64,000 bases of DNA from Ditibartonella choladocola (GTDB lineage Bacteria > Pseudomonadota > Alphaproteobacteria > Rhizobiales > Rhizobiaceae): positions 1,302,001 through 1,366,000 of the forward strand of contig NZ_CP015625.1 in NCBI RefSeq assembly GCF_002007565.1. Reading direction: 5' to 3'. The notes under the pieces are model-generated. The model searched no databases. It was not told the origin of the DNA and saw only the letters and a program-made list of their open reading frames with translations. Every line of letters begins with the position of its first letter. Positions within the stretch are counted from its first letter, which is position 1. Both the position numbers and the translations under genes were made by a program. Positions 41,051-50,217 of the stretch are shown piece by piece.

Positions 41051-41863
41051 ATGCAAGATCGCTACAAGTTTACAATACTTGGTTGCGGCTCCTCGCCGGG
41101 TGTTCCCCGCGCTAACGGTGATTGGGGGGCTTGCAACCCCGATAATCCGAAAAACTATCGGTATCGCGCTTCAATATTGATTGAACGTATCAATGGCAAT
41201 GGCGAACGAACAACAATCGTCGTTGATACCGGTCCGGATTTCCGATCGCAAATGATCGAGCAGGGGGTTCGTGAAATAACGTCTGTTGTTTATACCCATC
41301 CCCATGCCGATCACATCCACGGCATTGATGATTTAAGAACCTATGCAATAAGTCAACATAGGTTGATGGATATTTATGCAGACGATGAAACATTTCAAAG
41401 GTTGAACGAAGCTTTCGGTTATTGTTTCAAGACGCCTGAAGGTTCAAATTATCCGCCGATATTGAATCGGAAAAAAATCACACCTTATGAAAAATTCACA
41501 ATAGACGGGAAGGGTGGGCCAATCACCTTAATGCCGGTTTTGCAAATTCATGGTGATATTCATTCCCTCGGTTTCCGGCTGGATAATGTGGCTTATTGTA
41601 CCGATGTGAACGAATTTCCGACGAAAACACCTCCATATCTGGAAAACCTTGACGTTCTTATTATCGGCGCACTGCAATATCGCCCCCATCCGAGCCATTT
41701 TTCTGTCGATCAGGCGGTTGAATGGGGCAAAAAGCTCAATGCGAAACGGGTTATTCTGACACATATGCATATTCCTCTGGATTATGATGAAGTGATGAAA
41801 TACACCCCGGACAACGTCGAACCGGCCTATCATGGTCTGACATTTGAAGTCGACGCAAAATAA
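41051..41863 (+). CDS. MBL-fold metallohydrolase, PhnP-like
   Basis: A 270-residue metallo-beta-lactamase-fold hydrolase. The metal motif HPHADHIHGIDDLR is at about residues 80-93; the N-terminal FTILGCGSSPGVPR is typical of the PhnP/cyclic phosphodiesterase-like subgroup, and the final ligand lies in RVILTHMHI. The true substrate is unknown; relatives include a phosphoribosyl cyclic phosphodiesterase. The tatD-MBL pair is frequent in Rhizobiales, but no phn genes are nearby. Confidence 0.92.
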   Translation: MQDRYKFTILGCGSSPGVPRANGDWGACNPDNPKNYRYRASILIERINGNGERTTIVVDTGPDFRSQMIEQGVREITSVVYTHPHADHIHGIDDLRTYAISQHRLMDIYADDETFQRLNEAFGYCFKTPEGSNYPPILNRKKITPYEKFTIDGKGGPITLMPVLQIHGDIHSLGFRLDNVAYCTDVNEFPTKTPPYLENLDVLIIGALQYRPHPSHFSVDQAVEWGKKLNAKRVILTHMHIPLDYDEVMKYTPDNVEPAYHGLTFEVDAK

Positions 41864-42317
41864 AAGTACATTTGAAGATAAATGGTTGGCGAGGTTCCGG
41901 CTCTCTGCGCGAGTCCCTTGCCAGCGGTTTTAAAAATTGATCGTCAATTGATTTACCGTCAGTCCTGAAAAATAATTCCGGTCTGAAACCGGAAAAGACA
42001 TTTTTCTTATCAAACCGGTTCCGGATAATATTAATTTTATAAATATTTTTTATTGAAAATAATTTTCTATTGAAACAATCTTTTAATATTGAATTCGACA
42101 TTATTTTTATATATAAAATGACATAAATTTACAATTAAACGTCGTTTTAAATGGAAAGATTTATTTTTGAATGAAATTATAGATAATAGAGAATTTATAA
42201 AATAAATAAAATTCGTTTTCTCTATCATATTTAGTATTCGGCTCATTTAATTGATTGCTTAAAATAATTGATGAAAAGTTCACCCGATTTTTCTGAAAAG
42301 GTCGGCTGGGGCGCATC

Positions 42318-42345
42318 GGGATGATGCCCAATCCCTTATTTTTTT
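42318..42345 (+). terminator. Candidate terminator or attenuator before the siderophore operon
   Basis: GGGAT (42318-42322) pairs with ATCCC (42331-42335) around an eight-base loop, followed by TTATTTTTTT. A competing pairing, GGGC/GCCC with CATC/GATG, uses overlapping bases, so two alternative hairpins are possible. It ends about 60 bases before the first ABC gene. Confidence 0.5.
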
Positions 42346-42349
42346 GAGA

Positions 42350-42376
42350 TTGCAAACTTGATTATTTTTATATAGT
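42350..42376 (+). promoter_or_regulatory. Candidate promoter of the siderophore uptake operon
   Basis: TTGCAA (42350-42355) and TATAGT (42371-42376) with 15 bases between, or TTGAGA (42344-42349) with longer spacing. A start near 42382 would leave a leader of about 24 bases with CGAGGG as ribosome-binding site. I could not identify a clean RirA (TGA-N9-TCA), Irr or Fur box here. Confidence 0.35.
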
Positions 42377-42405
42377 TTAAGCCCTAAAATTAAATCGAGG
42401 GTGCT

Positions 42406-43206
42406 ATGAAACTGGATTTGCAGAATGTAAAAGCCGGATATGGCAAGTTGACGATCTTGCATGATATTTCCGTCAATTTCGTCCCCGGCGAGGTGACCGC
42501 CCTTATCGGACAAAATGGTTGCGGCAAATCCACCCTTCTCAAGACAATTATGGGGTTTCTCGATTTGCAAAGAGGCTCTATCACATTGGACGGTCGGGAT
42601 ATTCGGTCTTTTCATCGAAAAAAACTTGCCCAGCTCGTTTCTTATCTTCCTCAAGAGAGCTATTGTCCCGATTATTTGACATTAGGGCAACTTATCGAAC
42701 TTTCATCTTATGCCAGAAATTCTCTATTTTCAGGACCTTCTGATGAAGATCGTCAATATTTTCATGAGGTTCTTGAAATTGTAGGGCTCGGAGACAAAGC
42801 CCATTTGCCTGTTAATTCACTCTCTGGCGGGCAAAAACAAAGAGCCTGGCTTGCTTTGGTTCTGGCGCAAAAGACCGATATGATTTTGCTTGATGAACCG
42901 GTTAACCATCTCGATGTCAAATATCAATATGCCATTTTGAAGCTGGTTCGCGACTTGAGTTGCGAACTTAAAAAAACAATCATTGTTGTTCTGCACGACA
43001 TCAATCTGGCTACCTATTTTGCCGATTATGTTGTTATGCTGAAGGCAGGTAAAATTCACGCTCACGGGCGAACGCAGGAAGTCGTAACCGAGACGAATTT
43101 GCAGCAGGTCTTCGGCATTCCGGCAGAATTATTTATCCATAACGGGCATATTATTTGCCAGCCTTATCCCGCTTCAGCCCAATCAGTTCATCATATGGAA
43201 GAATAA
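42406..43206 (+). CDS. Siderophore ABC transporter ATPase (FecE/FepC type)
   Basis: A 266-residue ABC ATPase. Walker A GQNGCGKSTLLK is at about residues 36-47, the Q-loop in SYLPQESYCPDYLT, the signature NSLSGGQKQRAWLALVLAQ at about 136-154 and Walker B MILLDEPVNHLDVKYQ. The H-loop histidine lies in VVLHDINLA. It energises the two downstream permeases. First gene of a five-gene locus in which the ATPase precedes the permeases; the next gene begins one base after its stop. Confidence 0.95.
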   Translation: MKLDLQNVKAGYGKLTILHDISVNFVPGEVTALIGQNGCGKSTLLKTIMGFLDLQRGSITLDGRDIRSFHRKKLAQLVSYLPQESYCPDYLTLGQLIELSSYARNSLFSGPSDEDRQYFHEVLEIVGLGDKAHLPVNSLSGGQKQRAWLALVLAQKTDMILLDEPVNHLDVKYQYAILKLVRDLSCELKKTIIVVLHDINLATYFADYVVMLKAGKIHAHGRTQEVVTETNLQQVFGIPAELFIHNGHIICQPYPASAQSVHHMEE

Positions 43207-43207
43207 G

Positions 43208-44218
43208 ATGTATTTTTCCAAATTCTGGTTGAGCTGCATCATCATATTTCTTGTTGTTTTCTATCTCAGCATTGCGTGGGGCGGAACTTTTTCATCTCCT
43301 TCCGAAGTTTTTCGTGTCCTGATTTCGAGGAAGCCGGAAAGCTATGAACAGGCATCCATTCTTTATCAACGCTTTCCACGCGCAATGATTGCGATTTATG
43401 CCGGTCTTATCATGGCTAGCTCCGGACTGGTATTTCAAGGGCTTATACGCAATCCCCTTGCTTCTGCGTCATCACTCGGTGTCAATGCCGGTGCGACACT
43501 TTTTGTCGTCGGAAGCGCTCTGATATTCGAGGCGAATTTAGCAGAGCAGGGGAGTGCTGCGCTACTTGGCGGGCTTTTTGGTTTTCTGCTTTGTACCACT
43601 ATTGCAAGGATTGCGGGTGTCAGCGAAAAAACAACCGGACTTATGCTCATTTTATCAGGTTCGCTCACAACTATGCTGCTCATCGGTTTAAGCAATGCAC
43701 TTCTGCTTTCTTATGCAGATAGAAGGAGCGAATTTCTTTCCTGGATAGCCGGTAATATCAACCATGCCTATATTGATCGCCTTTACGAATTCTGGTGGAT
43801 TGGTCTGATCGCACTGGTTTTTGTTTTTCTACTATCGAAGCCGCTTACGCTTATTCTTCTCGGTAACGAGAAAGCCTCCTCTATGGGGGTAAGAACGGTA
43901 GCAATTTCACGTTTCGCAATGGCATGTGCGATTGTTGCATCTTGTTCGGCAACGGCTGTGTGTGGACCAATCAGTTTCATAGGTCTTATCGTTCCCCATA
44001 TGGTCAAACCGCTTGTTGGACAGGATTTCCGGCTGACATTACCGGCATCGGCATTGATAGGTGCTATATTATGCCTGTTGGCAAGCAGTGTTTCGCAAAA
44101 TGCGTTTCAGCCTTATGTCGTCAATACCGGCATTATTCTGGATTTATTCGGTGGCATAGTTTTCATCCTTTTGATTCGGAAATTCTATGTTTCTCCCCAA
44201 AACAGGAGAGATATATGA
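43208..44218 (+). CDS. Siderophore ABC transporter permease 1 (FecCD family)
   Basis: A 336-residue inner-membrane permease with about nine to ten helices. FecCD hallmarks are RFPRAMIAIYAGLIMASSGLVFQGLIRNPLASASSLG (split as RFPRAMIAIYAG and GLIRNPLASASSLG) near the N-terminus and CGPISFIGLIVPHMVKPLVG, which contains the ATPase-coupling loop. Paired with the next permease as a heterodimer. Its stop overlaps the following ATG (ATGA). Confidence 0.95.
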   Translation: MYFSKFWLSCIIIFLVVFYLSIAWGGTFSSPSEVFRVLISRKPESYEQASILYQRFPRAMIAIYAGLIMASSGLVFQGLIRNPLASASSLGVNAGATLFVVGSALIFEANLAEQGSAALLGGLFGFLLCTTIARIAGVSEKTTGLMLILSGSLTTMLLIGLSNALLLSYADRRSEFLSWIAGNINHAYIDRLYEFWWIGLIALVFVFLLSKPLTLILLGNEKASSMGVRTVAISRFAMACAIVASCSATAVCGPISFIGLIVPHMVKPLVGQDFRLTLPASALIGAILCLLASSVSQNAFQPYVVNTGIILDLFGGIVFILLIRKFYVSPQNRRDI

Positions 44219-45276
44219 TGATGTCACGCACGCTTGACGGGCGGTTATCAATCCGCTTTTTTAACGGTAAAGAGCTTATCCTACGCAATCTCGTTACCGG
44301 ATTGTTTCTCATAATTTCGATATTCATTCTCTTTCTCATATCGTTGAACCTTGGTACGATTGACACCGGCCTTCATGACTTCTGGAGGTTGGTGAGAGGA
44401 GAGGAGATCGAACAGCAATCCTATTTTGCACTATGGGATGTGAGATTGCCACGTTTGGCTTTGGCATTCCTGATTGGTTGGTGTGTTGCTGTGTCAGGCG
44501 CTATACTACAACCGATTGCGCGCAATCCTTTGGCAGATCCCGGATTGTTCGGCATCAGCCATGGATCGCTGACAACGACCATTTTGTTACTGGCTTTTGT
44601 CCCCGCAGCCTCGCGCGTACTAATCGCATTTGCTTCCCTTGCAGGAGGGCTGGGAACAGCAATACTGTTGATTGTTCTGGTCGGTAACCGTCATGCGGGA
44701 GGTTTGGTCATTCTGTTAATGGGAATTGCCGTTGCCACAGTCTTGGCATCGGTCAACTCTTTTCTTATTCTCTACCTGCCTACCGAAGCTTCGTATAATG
44801 CATCAAGCTGGATGGCGGGGTCGCTTTTTCAGGCAAACTGGCTGAGTGTTACGGCATTTATCCCCTTATTCCTGTTCAGCCTTGTTGCAATGCTGATGGC
44901 CGGTCATTCGCTTAACCGTTATGATCTGGGAAGTGAATTGGCGTTGGCGCTCGGCGAACCGGTTATCGTTTCTCGTCCATTGTTACTCCTATTCGCGGTG
45001 CTCTTGAGTGCCGCTTCGGTGACAATTGTTGGCCCACTTGCTTTTCTCGGTATTCTTGCCCCCCAACTTGCCCAATTTTTGACAGGGGCAAATGGCAGCG
45101 GCCGACTTTATCTTTCTGGCCTTGTCGGCGCCAATCTTGTCATCGGTGCCGATATTATTTCCAAAAACGCAACCACGATTTCAATGCCTCTGGGGCTAAC
45201 GACCACCATTCTGGGCGTCCCGTTATTCATCGTGGTTTTGCGACTTAGAACTCTCCGGCAATATTTTCACAAATAG
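44215..45276 (+). CDS. Siderophore ABC transporter permease 2 (FecCD family)
   Basis: A 353-residue permease with about nine to ten helices. Hallmarks are RLPRLALAFLIGWCVAVSGAILQ with IARNPLADPGLFGIS and the coupling segment VGPLAFLGILAPQLAQFLTG. Three ATGs lie in a row (44215, 44218, 44221); I chose the first because AGGAG (44204-44208) lies six bases before it and it overlaps the previous stop. A much longer in-frame ORF extending back into permease 1 is a shadow. Confidence 0.94.
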   Translation: MMMSRTLDGRLSIRFFNGKELILRNLVTGLFLIISIFILFLISLNLGTIDTGLHDFWRLVRGEEIEQQSYFALWDVRLPRLALAFLIGWCVAVSGAILQPIARNPLADPGLFGISHGSLTTTILLLAFVPAASRVLIAFASLAGGLGTAILLIVLVGNRHAGGLVILLMGIAVATVLASVNSFLILYLPTEASYNASSWMAGSLFQANWLSVTAFIPLFLFSLVAMLMAGHSLNRYDLGSELALALGEPVIVSRPLLLLFAVLLSAASVTIVGPLAFLGILAPQLAQFLTGANGSGRLYLSGLVGANLVIGADIISKNATTISMPLGLTTTILGVPLFIVVLRLRTLRQYFHK

Positions 45277-45287
45277 GGAAATATCTC

Positions 45288-46250
45288 ATGCGTATCTTAT
45301 CCTTTTTTATTTTCATGCTTGCTCTTCCATTGACAATACTTTGCAACACGGAGGCGCGGGAAGTTGTTGATACGATGGGGCGAACCGTCGATATTCCCGA
45401 CAAGCCGGATAGGGTGGTGGTGATGAGCGAGCCGGCCATCGGTGTTCCGATGATTGAACTGGGCGTTAATCCCGTCGGTAGTTTCGGTCGTGCTGATGAT
45501 GGTACTTATCAAGTCGGTGCGGACTTCATTGATATTCTGTTCGGACCCGACCAGAAGAAACCCCAAGGCATAGGAAATAATCGTCAAGTTGATCTTGAAA
45601 AGCTTTACGCGATGAAGCCTGATCTTATTATCGGCACCGAGTTCGACGTTGACAAGCTCAAGCAGCTATCTTCGGTTGCTCCGGTCTATATGCAGCATTA
45701 CACAACCGGACATCTGGATAATTTTGCGATCGAAGAAAATCTTGCGAAACTCTTCGGTAAGGAAAATGCTTTTCAAGCATTGAAAACTGATTACCAGCAA
45801 GATGTTGAAGAAACCAAAAAACAATTGCCGGAAAGTCTGGAAAACAAAACCTATCTACCCGTTATCATTATGGATCAGATCAATATTGTGGGTGAAGGAA
45901 TCGGCGTTTCCCAACCACTTAATGATCTCGGCATGAAACCGTTCGAGGTATCGAAAGATAAAACGCATTCGGATGGTTCGCCCAAAATTGTGCTGCCAAT
46001 CAGCGCCGAAGCATTCGGCTCGCTCGATCCGGATATTCTCGTCGTTATCATCAATTGGGGAGCACCTGATAAAAGTGCTGAAGCCACACGCGAAGCTCTG
46101 AACAAACTGGTTCCGGGATGGGAAAATTATATGAAGCCGGCACGTGAAGGACGTGTCATTTATCTCGATGGATCGAAAGTTTTCACCCCCAGCTTCAAGA
46201 GTGCGCACTACACTTTAAGCGAGGTTAGAAACTGGGCAAAAACCAAATAG
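45288..46250 (+). CDS. Siderophore-type periplasmic binding protein (FecB/FepB family)
   Basis: A 320-residue periplasmic protein with a signal peptide (about 1-21). The class III binding-protein pattern is clear: REVVDTMGRTVDIPDKPDRVVV at the mature N-terminus, a DLEKLYAMKPDLIIG segment, and the connecting long helix (AFQALKTDYQQDVEETKKQL). Some residues before the MGRTV region suggest no lipobox, so it is likely soluble. It captures a ferric chelate released by the TonB-dependent receptor encoded next. Ligand identity cannot be read from sequence. Confidence 0.93.
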   Translation: MRILSFFIFMLALPLTILCNTEAREVVDTMGRTVDIPDKPDRVVVMSEPAIGVPMIELGVNPVGSFGRADDGTYQVGADFIDILFGPDQKKPQGIGNNRQVDLEKLYAMKPDLIIGTEFDVDKLKQLSSVAPVYMQHYTTGHLDNFAIEENLAKLFGKENAFQALKTDYQQDVEETKKQLPESLENKTYLPVIIMDQINIVGEGIGVSQPLNDLGMKPFEVSKDKTHSDGSPKIVLPISAEAFGSLDPDILVVIINWGAPDKSAEATREALNKLVPGWENYMKPAREGRVIYLDGSKVFTPSFKSAHYTLSEVRNWAKTK

Positions 46251-46348
46251 GGATATTTTATTTCACTATATAAAATTAATGTTGACTTAGTTTATATCAT
46301 GAGTAATAAAGTCATATTTTCTTTGTTTGCCTAAAAAGGTTCCATCCG
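46251..46348. other. Spacer between binding protein and receptor genes
   Basis: A 98-base AT-rich gap with TTGACT (46284-46289 region) and TATATC/TAATAA elements downstream, enough room for a separate receptor promoter. TGA-N11-TCA is present, but the RirA consensus needs nine bases between, so I do not call a RirA box. AAAAAGG precedes the receptor ATG. Confidence 0.35.
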
Positions 46349-48466
46349 ATGTCAAAAGTGTTATCGAAAACTAGGTTTCTTCTATCGTCAGCCCATTACC
46401 AACTTTTTTGCGGGGTTATACTGGTATCGTCTGCAATTCCCTGTGCTTTCGCTGAGGATGGCAATGAACAGAAACAAGATCAGTCCAACACAACTGTATT
46501 GCAAAAGGTTGTTATCAGCGGTGAAAAATCACTGCGCTCGCTTCAGCATACTGCCAGTTCGGTCAGTGTGCTTAGCAGCGAAACAGTTGCGGAAAGACCG
46601 GCGGTGACAACGCTGACAGATCTTTTAAAGGGTACACCGAACGTACTTTATACGAACGACAGTGATGCGCCGATTATCCGCGGTGTCGACACCAAAGGCC
46701 CATTGGTTAAAGGCAATGCTTATCTGGCCAATCCTATACCTCGCGCCACGATCAGCGTTGACGGCCGCTATCTGAGTGCGGGCGAATTCGGAATTGGTGC
46801 AGCGCCAATTTGGGATGTCGAATCCGTCGAAGTATTCCGCGGCCCGCAGACCACAACACAAGGGGCAAACGCGATCGCCGGTGCCATTGTCATCAAGACG
46901 AAAGATCCGACATTTACGCCTGAAGCGGAAATACAAACTCTCTATGGCACCAGACAACAAAAACGTGGCTCTCTTATGGCTTCGGGGCCGATTACCAAAG
47001 AACTTGCCGGACGTATCGCCCTTGATTATAGCGGCCGTGATACTTTCATAAAATATACCAATCCCTACTTTCTGGATTCGGAAATGGATAACGACCCTCG
47101 GAATGTCAACGGTCGTGTAAAATTGCTTTGGCAGCCTTCCGAAATACCGGGATTGGAAGGTAAGCTCACCTATTCACACATGGATTCACGGCGTCCGGCT
47201 TTCGAGATTGCCTCACACCCTTATGACCAACTTCATGATACACGTAATAGCACAGACAACATCCAGACAAAAACCGATGTCGGTGTTTTCGACGTGAAAT
47301 ATGATCTTGGAAACACGGTTATTCTTTTTAACGAGTTGCAATATTCCAATGGCACTTACGATTATAATTTCGGGCGATCCTTCAATGGTACCGCATCAAG
47401 AGATTATGACAATATATCGAACGAATTCCGTGTCAACTTTGGTGATGAAACAACGACTCTAAGCGGCCTTGGCGGCGTTTTTTATTCAAAAAGCAACAAC
47501 GACAACCATATGTTACATGATTTTGCGTCGACTGACTTTACCGTCGATCAGGATAGTGTCGGTGTCTTCAGCGAGTTGACATACCGTTTTGCTGAAAAAT
47601 GGGCTCTGACAGGTGGTCTACGGTATCAATATGACGGCATCCGACATGACGGTGTTGCAAGCTATGTTCCCGGTGTTCGCCATATTTATGACGAAAGTTT
47701 TGACGCTGTACTGCCGAAGATCTCGCTGTCCTATGATATTCGTGACGATATAACCGTCGGTGTTATGGCATCTCGCGGCTACCTTCCGGGTGGTACAGGT
47801 TTGAACTTCTCAGGCAAACGTTATTATAATTTCGACGCTGAAAAAGCCTGGAACTATGAAATTTTCTCCCGTATTACAGTGCTTGATAGCAAGCTTTCAT
47901 TTACGCCGAATATTTTCTACACGCGTTATACGGACTCGCAGCGTTCTGTTACCGATTATATGAACGGCAAACAATTCGGTTCCATCATTGTTAATGCCGA
48001 TGAAGCAAAAACATATGGTGCAGAATTGGGGGCAGATTATCAGCTTCTCGATAACCTCCTATTGCGTGGTGGACTTGGGCTTCTCCACACAGACACCAGT
48101 GAATTCGGTGACACACGCGGCAATGTCTTTGACGGGAAAAAATTTGCAAAAGCTCCCGGTTACATGTTCAATGTCGGTGCCGATTGGGACATCATCGAAA
48201 ATCTTCGCTTGAGCGGCGATGTCCGTTATACCGATGATTATTATTCAACGGATGATAACGATCCTGCTTTGCGCGTCGGTTCTTATGCAATTGCCAATAT
48301 GCAGATTTCATATAAACCGAACGATCATATGGAGATTTTTGGCTATGCGAAGAATTTGTTTGACGAACGTGTACCAACGGAAAAAAACAGAGACCGTGTA
48401 GCCGGAATTCAGGCCTATATCACCGAACCGCGCGAATTTGGTGTCGGCCTCAAAATGAAGTTCTAA
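46349..48466 (+). CDS. TonB-dependent siderophore receptor
   Basis: A 705-residue outer-membrane receptor. A signal peptide (about 1-35, ending CAFA) is followed by a TonB-box-like TTVLQKVVISGE, a plug domain (about 60-175: TLTDLLKGTPNV, GAAPIWDVESVEVFRGPQTT, GANAIAGAIVIKTKDP) and a 22-strand barrel ending in the usual aromatic terminus (VGLKMKF). It would import a ferric chelate using TonB energy. No siderophore biosynthesis gene is present in the window, so the ligand is probably scavenged. A strong terminator follows. Confidence 0.95.
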   Translation: MSKVLSKTRFLLSSAHYQLFCGVILVSSAIPCAFAEDGNEQKQDQSNTTVLQKVVISGEKSLRSLQHTASSVSVLSSETVAERPAVTTLTDLLKGTPNVLYTNDSDAPIIRGVDTKGPLVKGNAYLANPIPRATISVDGRYLSAGEFGIGAAPIWDVESVEVFRGPQTTTQGANAIAGAIVIKTKDPTFTPEAEIQTLYGTRQQKRGSLMASGPITKELAGRIALDYSGRDTFIKYTNPYFLDSEMDNDPRNVNGRVKLLWQPSEIPGLEGKLTYSHMDSRRPAFEIASHPYDQLHDTRNSTDNIQTKTDVGVFDVKYDLGNTVILFNELQYSNGTYDYNFGRSFNGTASRDYDNISNEFRVNFGDETTTLSGLGGVFYSKSNNDNHMLHDFASTDFTVDQDSVGVFSELTYRFAEKWALTGGLRYQYDGIRHDGVASYVPGVRHIYDESFDAVLPKISLSYDIRDDITVGVMASRGYLPGGTGLNFSGKRYYNFDAEKAWNYEIFSRITVLDSKLSFTPNIFYTRYTDSQRSVTDYMNGKQFGSIIVNADEAKTYGAELGADYQLLDNLLLRGGLGLLHTDTSEFGDTRGNVFDGKKFAKAPGYMFNVGADWDIIENLRLSGDVRYTDDYYSTDDNDPALRVGSYAIANMQISYKPNDHMEIFGYAKNLFDERVPTEKNRDRVAGIQAYITEPREFGVGLKMKF

Positions 48467-48504
48467 TTTGAATCTGATTGAACCAGAACCAATCAAAAGC
48501 CAAG

Positions 48505-48544
48505 AAAGCCATACAGAACGCGAATTGTTGTATGGCTTTTTATT
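48505..48544 (+). terminator. Rho-independent terminator of the iron-uptake locus
   Basis: AAAGCCATACA (48505-48515) and TGTATGGCTTT (48529-48539) form an 11-base-pair stem with a 13-base loop and a T-rich tail, 38 bases after the receptor stop. Confidence 0.9.
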
Positions 48545-48948
48545 TTTATTCCAATTATCCGCCACTTCATTAGAAGCTGAAAGTTGAATAGGGGGGGAAT
48601 AAAATATAAAACGGGGAGGAGGTGCGCATTGATGCCGGAACGCTCGAAAAAATCACAAACAATCGGCTAAAGTTATCATTCTGAAACTCAACCGATATTT
48701 CCCTTTTTCGGCTGTTTTTGCTTGTCATAATAGATATGATTTGCTTGTCATAATAGATAAAAGATTAATACCGCGTCCGATTTAACTTTTCCGCAAAAAG
48801 ACAGCAAAATCTATTTCGCGCCATATGTTGGCCACCTTGTCACGTAATAAATAAGCTGTATCAGTAAAGACAGAACGCTTTGTTGTACCGTTCAATTATC
48901 CGTGATACATTTCTCGCTCATTCATAACAAACTCAGAAAATTGCTATA
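48545..48948. other. Intergenic region between receptor terminator and TetR gene
   Basis: About 400 bases with no gene. It contains a direct duplication (TTTGCTTGTCATAATAGATA at 48717-48736 and 48740-48759). A TATAAT sequence (48945-48950) overlaps the TetR start codon and is too close to serve as its own -10 element. Confidence 0.5.
48717..48759. repeat. Direct duplication of a 20-bp sequence, 23-bp period
   Basis: TTTGCTTGTCATAATAGATA occurs at 48717-48736 and identically at 48740-48759, separated by three bases. It lies about 190 bases upstream of the TetR regulator gene and could be a paired operator or a slippage product. Confidence 0.9.
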
Positions 48949-49581
48949 ATGACCCAATCGCCCAAAAAGCTCCCACGGGGGCGACCGCCTACAATCAGTC
49001 GTGACAGGATAGTGGAGGCCGCTATTGAAATTGGCATTCCCAAAATCACCTTTGTGGGGGTTGCTGAAAAGTTGGGTGTAAGCCATATGGCGCTCTATAA
49101 TCATGTTGACGGTCTCGAAGCTTTAAAGACTTTGGTTGCCGAAACAATTTTCTTGAAGTGGGAATTGCCTCATTGGACGCCCGAAATTGCGTTGCGCGAC
49201 TATCTTGTAAAGCTCTCTTCGTCTATGTGGAAGCTCGTAGAAACCCATCAAGGCATCACACCGTATCTCTTGCGCAGAGATATGATTACGCCGACAATTG
49301 AAGAGCGGATTTCAAATCACCAGCAAAGACTTGCAAAAGCCTACAATCTTTCTCTGATTCAAGCGCATTGGTTGGCATTCACTATTTCCTATCACACACT
49401 TTCAGTAGCCGATAGTGTTTTGCCGGATAATAGAGATGAAGCCGATTTAACACGTTATCAGTCCGATTTGGGTATTCCGGGGATTGATGACGAATACGCT
49501 ATCGGTATACAAGCGCTCATTATTGGATGTCTTTCAGTTCTTGACACGATTTCGGAGAAAGAGCAGGGAACTCACGCTTAA
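48949..49581 (+). CDS. TetR/AcrR family transcriptional regulator
   Basis: A 210-residue regulator. The helix-turn-helix lies at about residues 35-60 (ITFVGVAEKLGVSHMALYNHVDGLEAL), preceded by the basic arm PRGRPPTISRDRIVEAA. The rest is a helical ligand-binding domain with no recognised specificity. It follows the iron-uptake genes but is behind a terminator, so a regulatory link is only suggested by position. No clear ribosome-binding site precedes the ATG; translation may be weak. Confidence 0.9.
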   Translation: MTQSPKKLPRGRPPTISRDRIVEAAIEIGIPKITFVGVAEKLGVSHMALYNHVDGLEALKTLVAETIFLKWELPHWTPEIALRDYLVKLSSSMWKLVETHQGITPYLLRRDMITPTIEERISNHQQRLAKAYNLSLIQAHWLAFTISYHTLSVADSVLPDNRDEADLTRYQSDLGIPGIDDEYAIGIQALIIGCLSVLDTISEKEQGTHA

Positions 49582-50054
49582 ATTGGAAGCGTTTAAAAAG
49601 CCGATATTATCTCCAAAATTCGAGCAATTCTGAAAAGCAATAAAGGCGTGAAAAAACATTGCCTGTTACCGGAATTCAAAACCGGATTGATAAGATTGCA
49701 AATGTCTTAGTGTTTCATTGATTGACAGCCGATGATTATCGGAAAATCAAACGATCGTTTATCGGGCTTAACCTTTTCATAGGCCTTGGAGCTAACAGAT
49801 GTTAATGAACAAGCACCAGATGTCGAATATTAAAACATCTTCATAATATATTGAATAAATGGAACAATTTACCTTTCGACATTGATTTTGCAATATCGCG
49901 AAAAACTTCAAAGCTTTTTCGGATGGATTTTAAAATCGACAGCTCTTCAGAAAAATTTAAAGTCGCAATTTTATAGGAAGATAGGAAATGCAATTTGAAG
50001 ATGCATGGTAAAATCCGGCAAGTGAAACAAGCCCGAACGTTCACCAGCATTCGC

Positions 50055-50090
50055 CATTGATATTCACGTGTTATCATTGATATTCACGTG
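50055..50090. repeat. Direct duplication of a 16-bp sequence, 20-bp period
   Basis: CATTGATATTCACGTG is found at 50055-50070 and again at 50075-50090. Confidence 0.9.
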
Positions 50091-50145
50091 CTTGATCGAA
50101 AAATGGAAATTGAAATAGCCGCGGAATGATACCAAAACATCATCA

Positions 50146-50217
50146 AAACAGCATTCCGAACGACAATCGAAACAGCGTTCCGAACTATGACTGAAGCACT
50201 ATGCCGAACTATCGTTA
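50146..50217. repeat. Degenerate 24-bp tandem repeat, three copies
   Basis: Units at 50146-50169, 50170-50193 and 50194-50217 share the pattern AA(A/G)CA-(5)-CCGAAC; the first two are close (AAACAGCATTCCGAAC and AAACAGCGTTCCGAAC), the third has diverged. Confidence 0.75.

Larger units (their letters stand above)
41864..42405. other. AT-rich intergenic region before the iron-uptake operon
   Basis: About 540 bases with no gene. TTCCGGT (41976-41982) and ACCGGAA (41988-41994) form a hairpin whose minus-strand side is followed by TTATTTTT. Further on are a near-palindrome around 42099-42120 built on TTTTTATATATAAAA, and TAGAGAA/TTCTCTA arms flanking an AT-rich loop at about 42187-42222. A terminator candidate and a promoter are listed separately. 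Confidence 0.5.

Noticed and set aside
42099-42222. Origin-like AT-rich region
   Set aside because: The AT-rich palindromes lack DnaA-box-like repeats and no replication gene is adjacent.
43924-44214. N-terminal extension of siderophore permease 2
   Set aside because: The extension overlaps permease 1 in another frame, is cysteine- and histidine-rich unlike a permease, and a good ribosome-binding site precedes ATG 44215.
46284-46300. RirA-like box before the receptor gene
   Set aside because: The half sites TGA and TCA are 11 bases apart, not the nine bases of the consensus.
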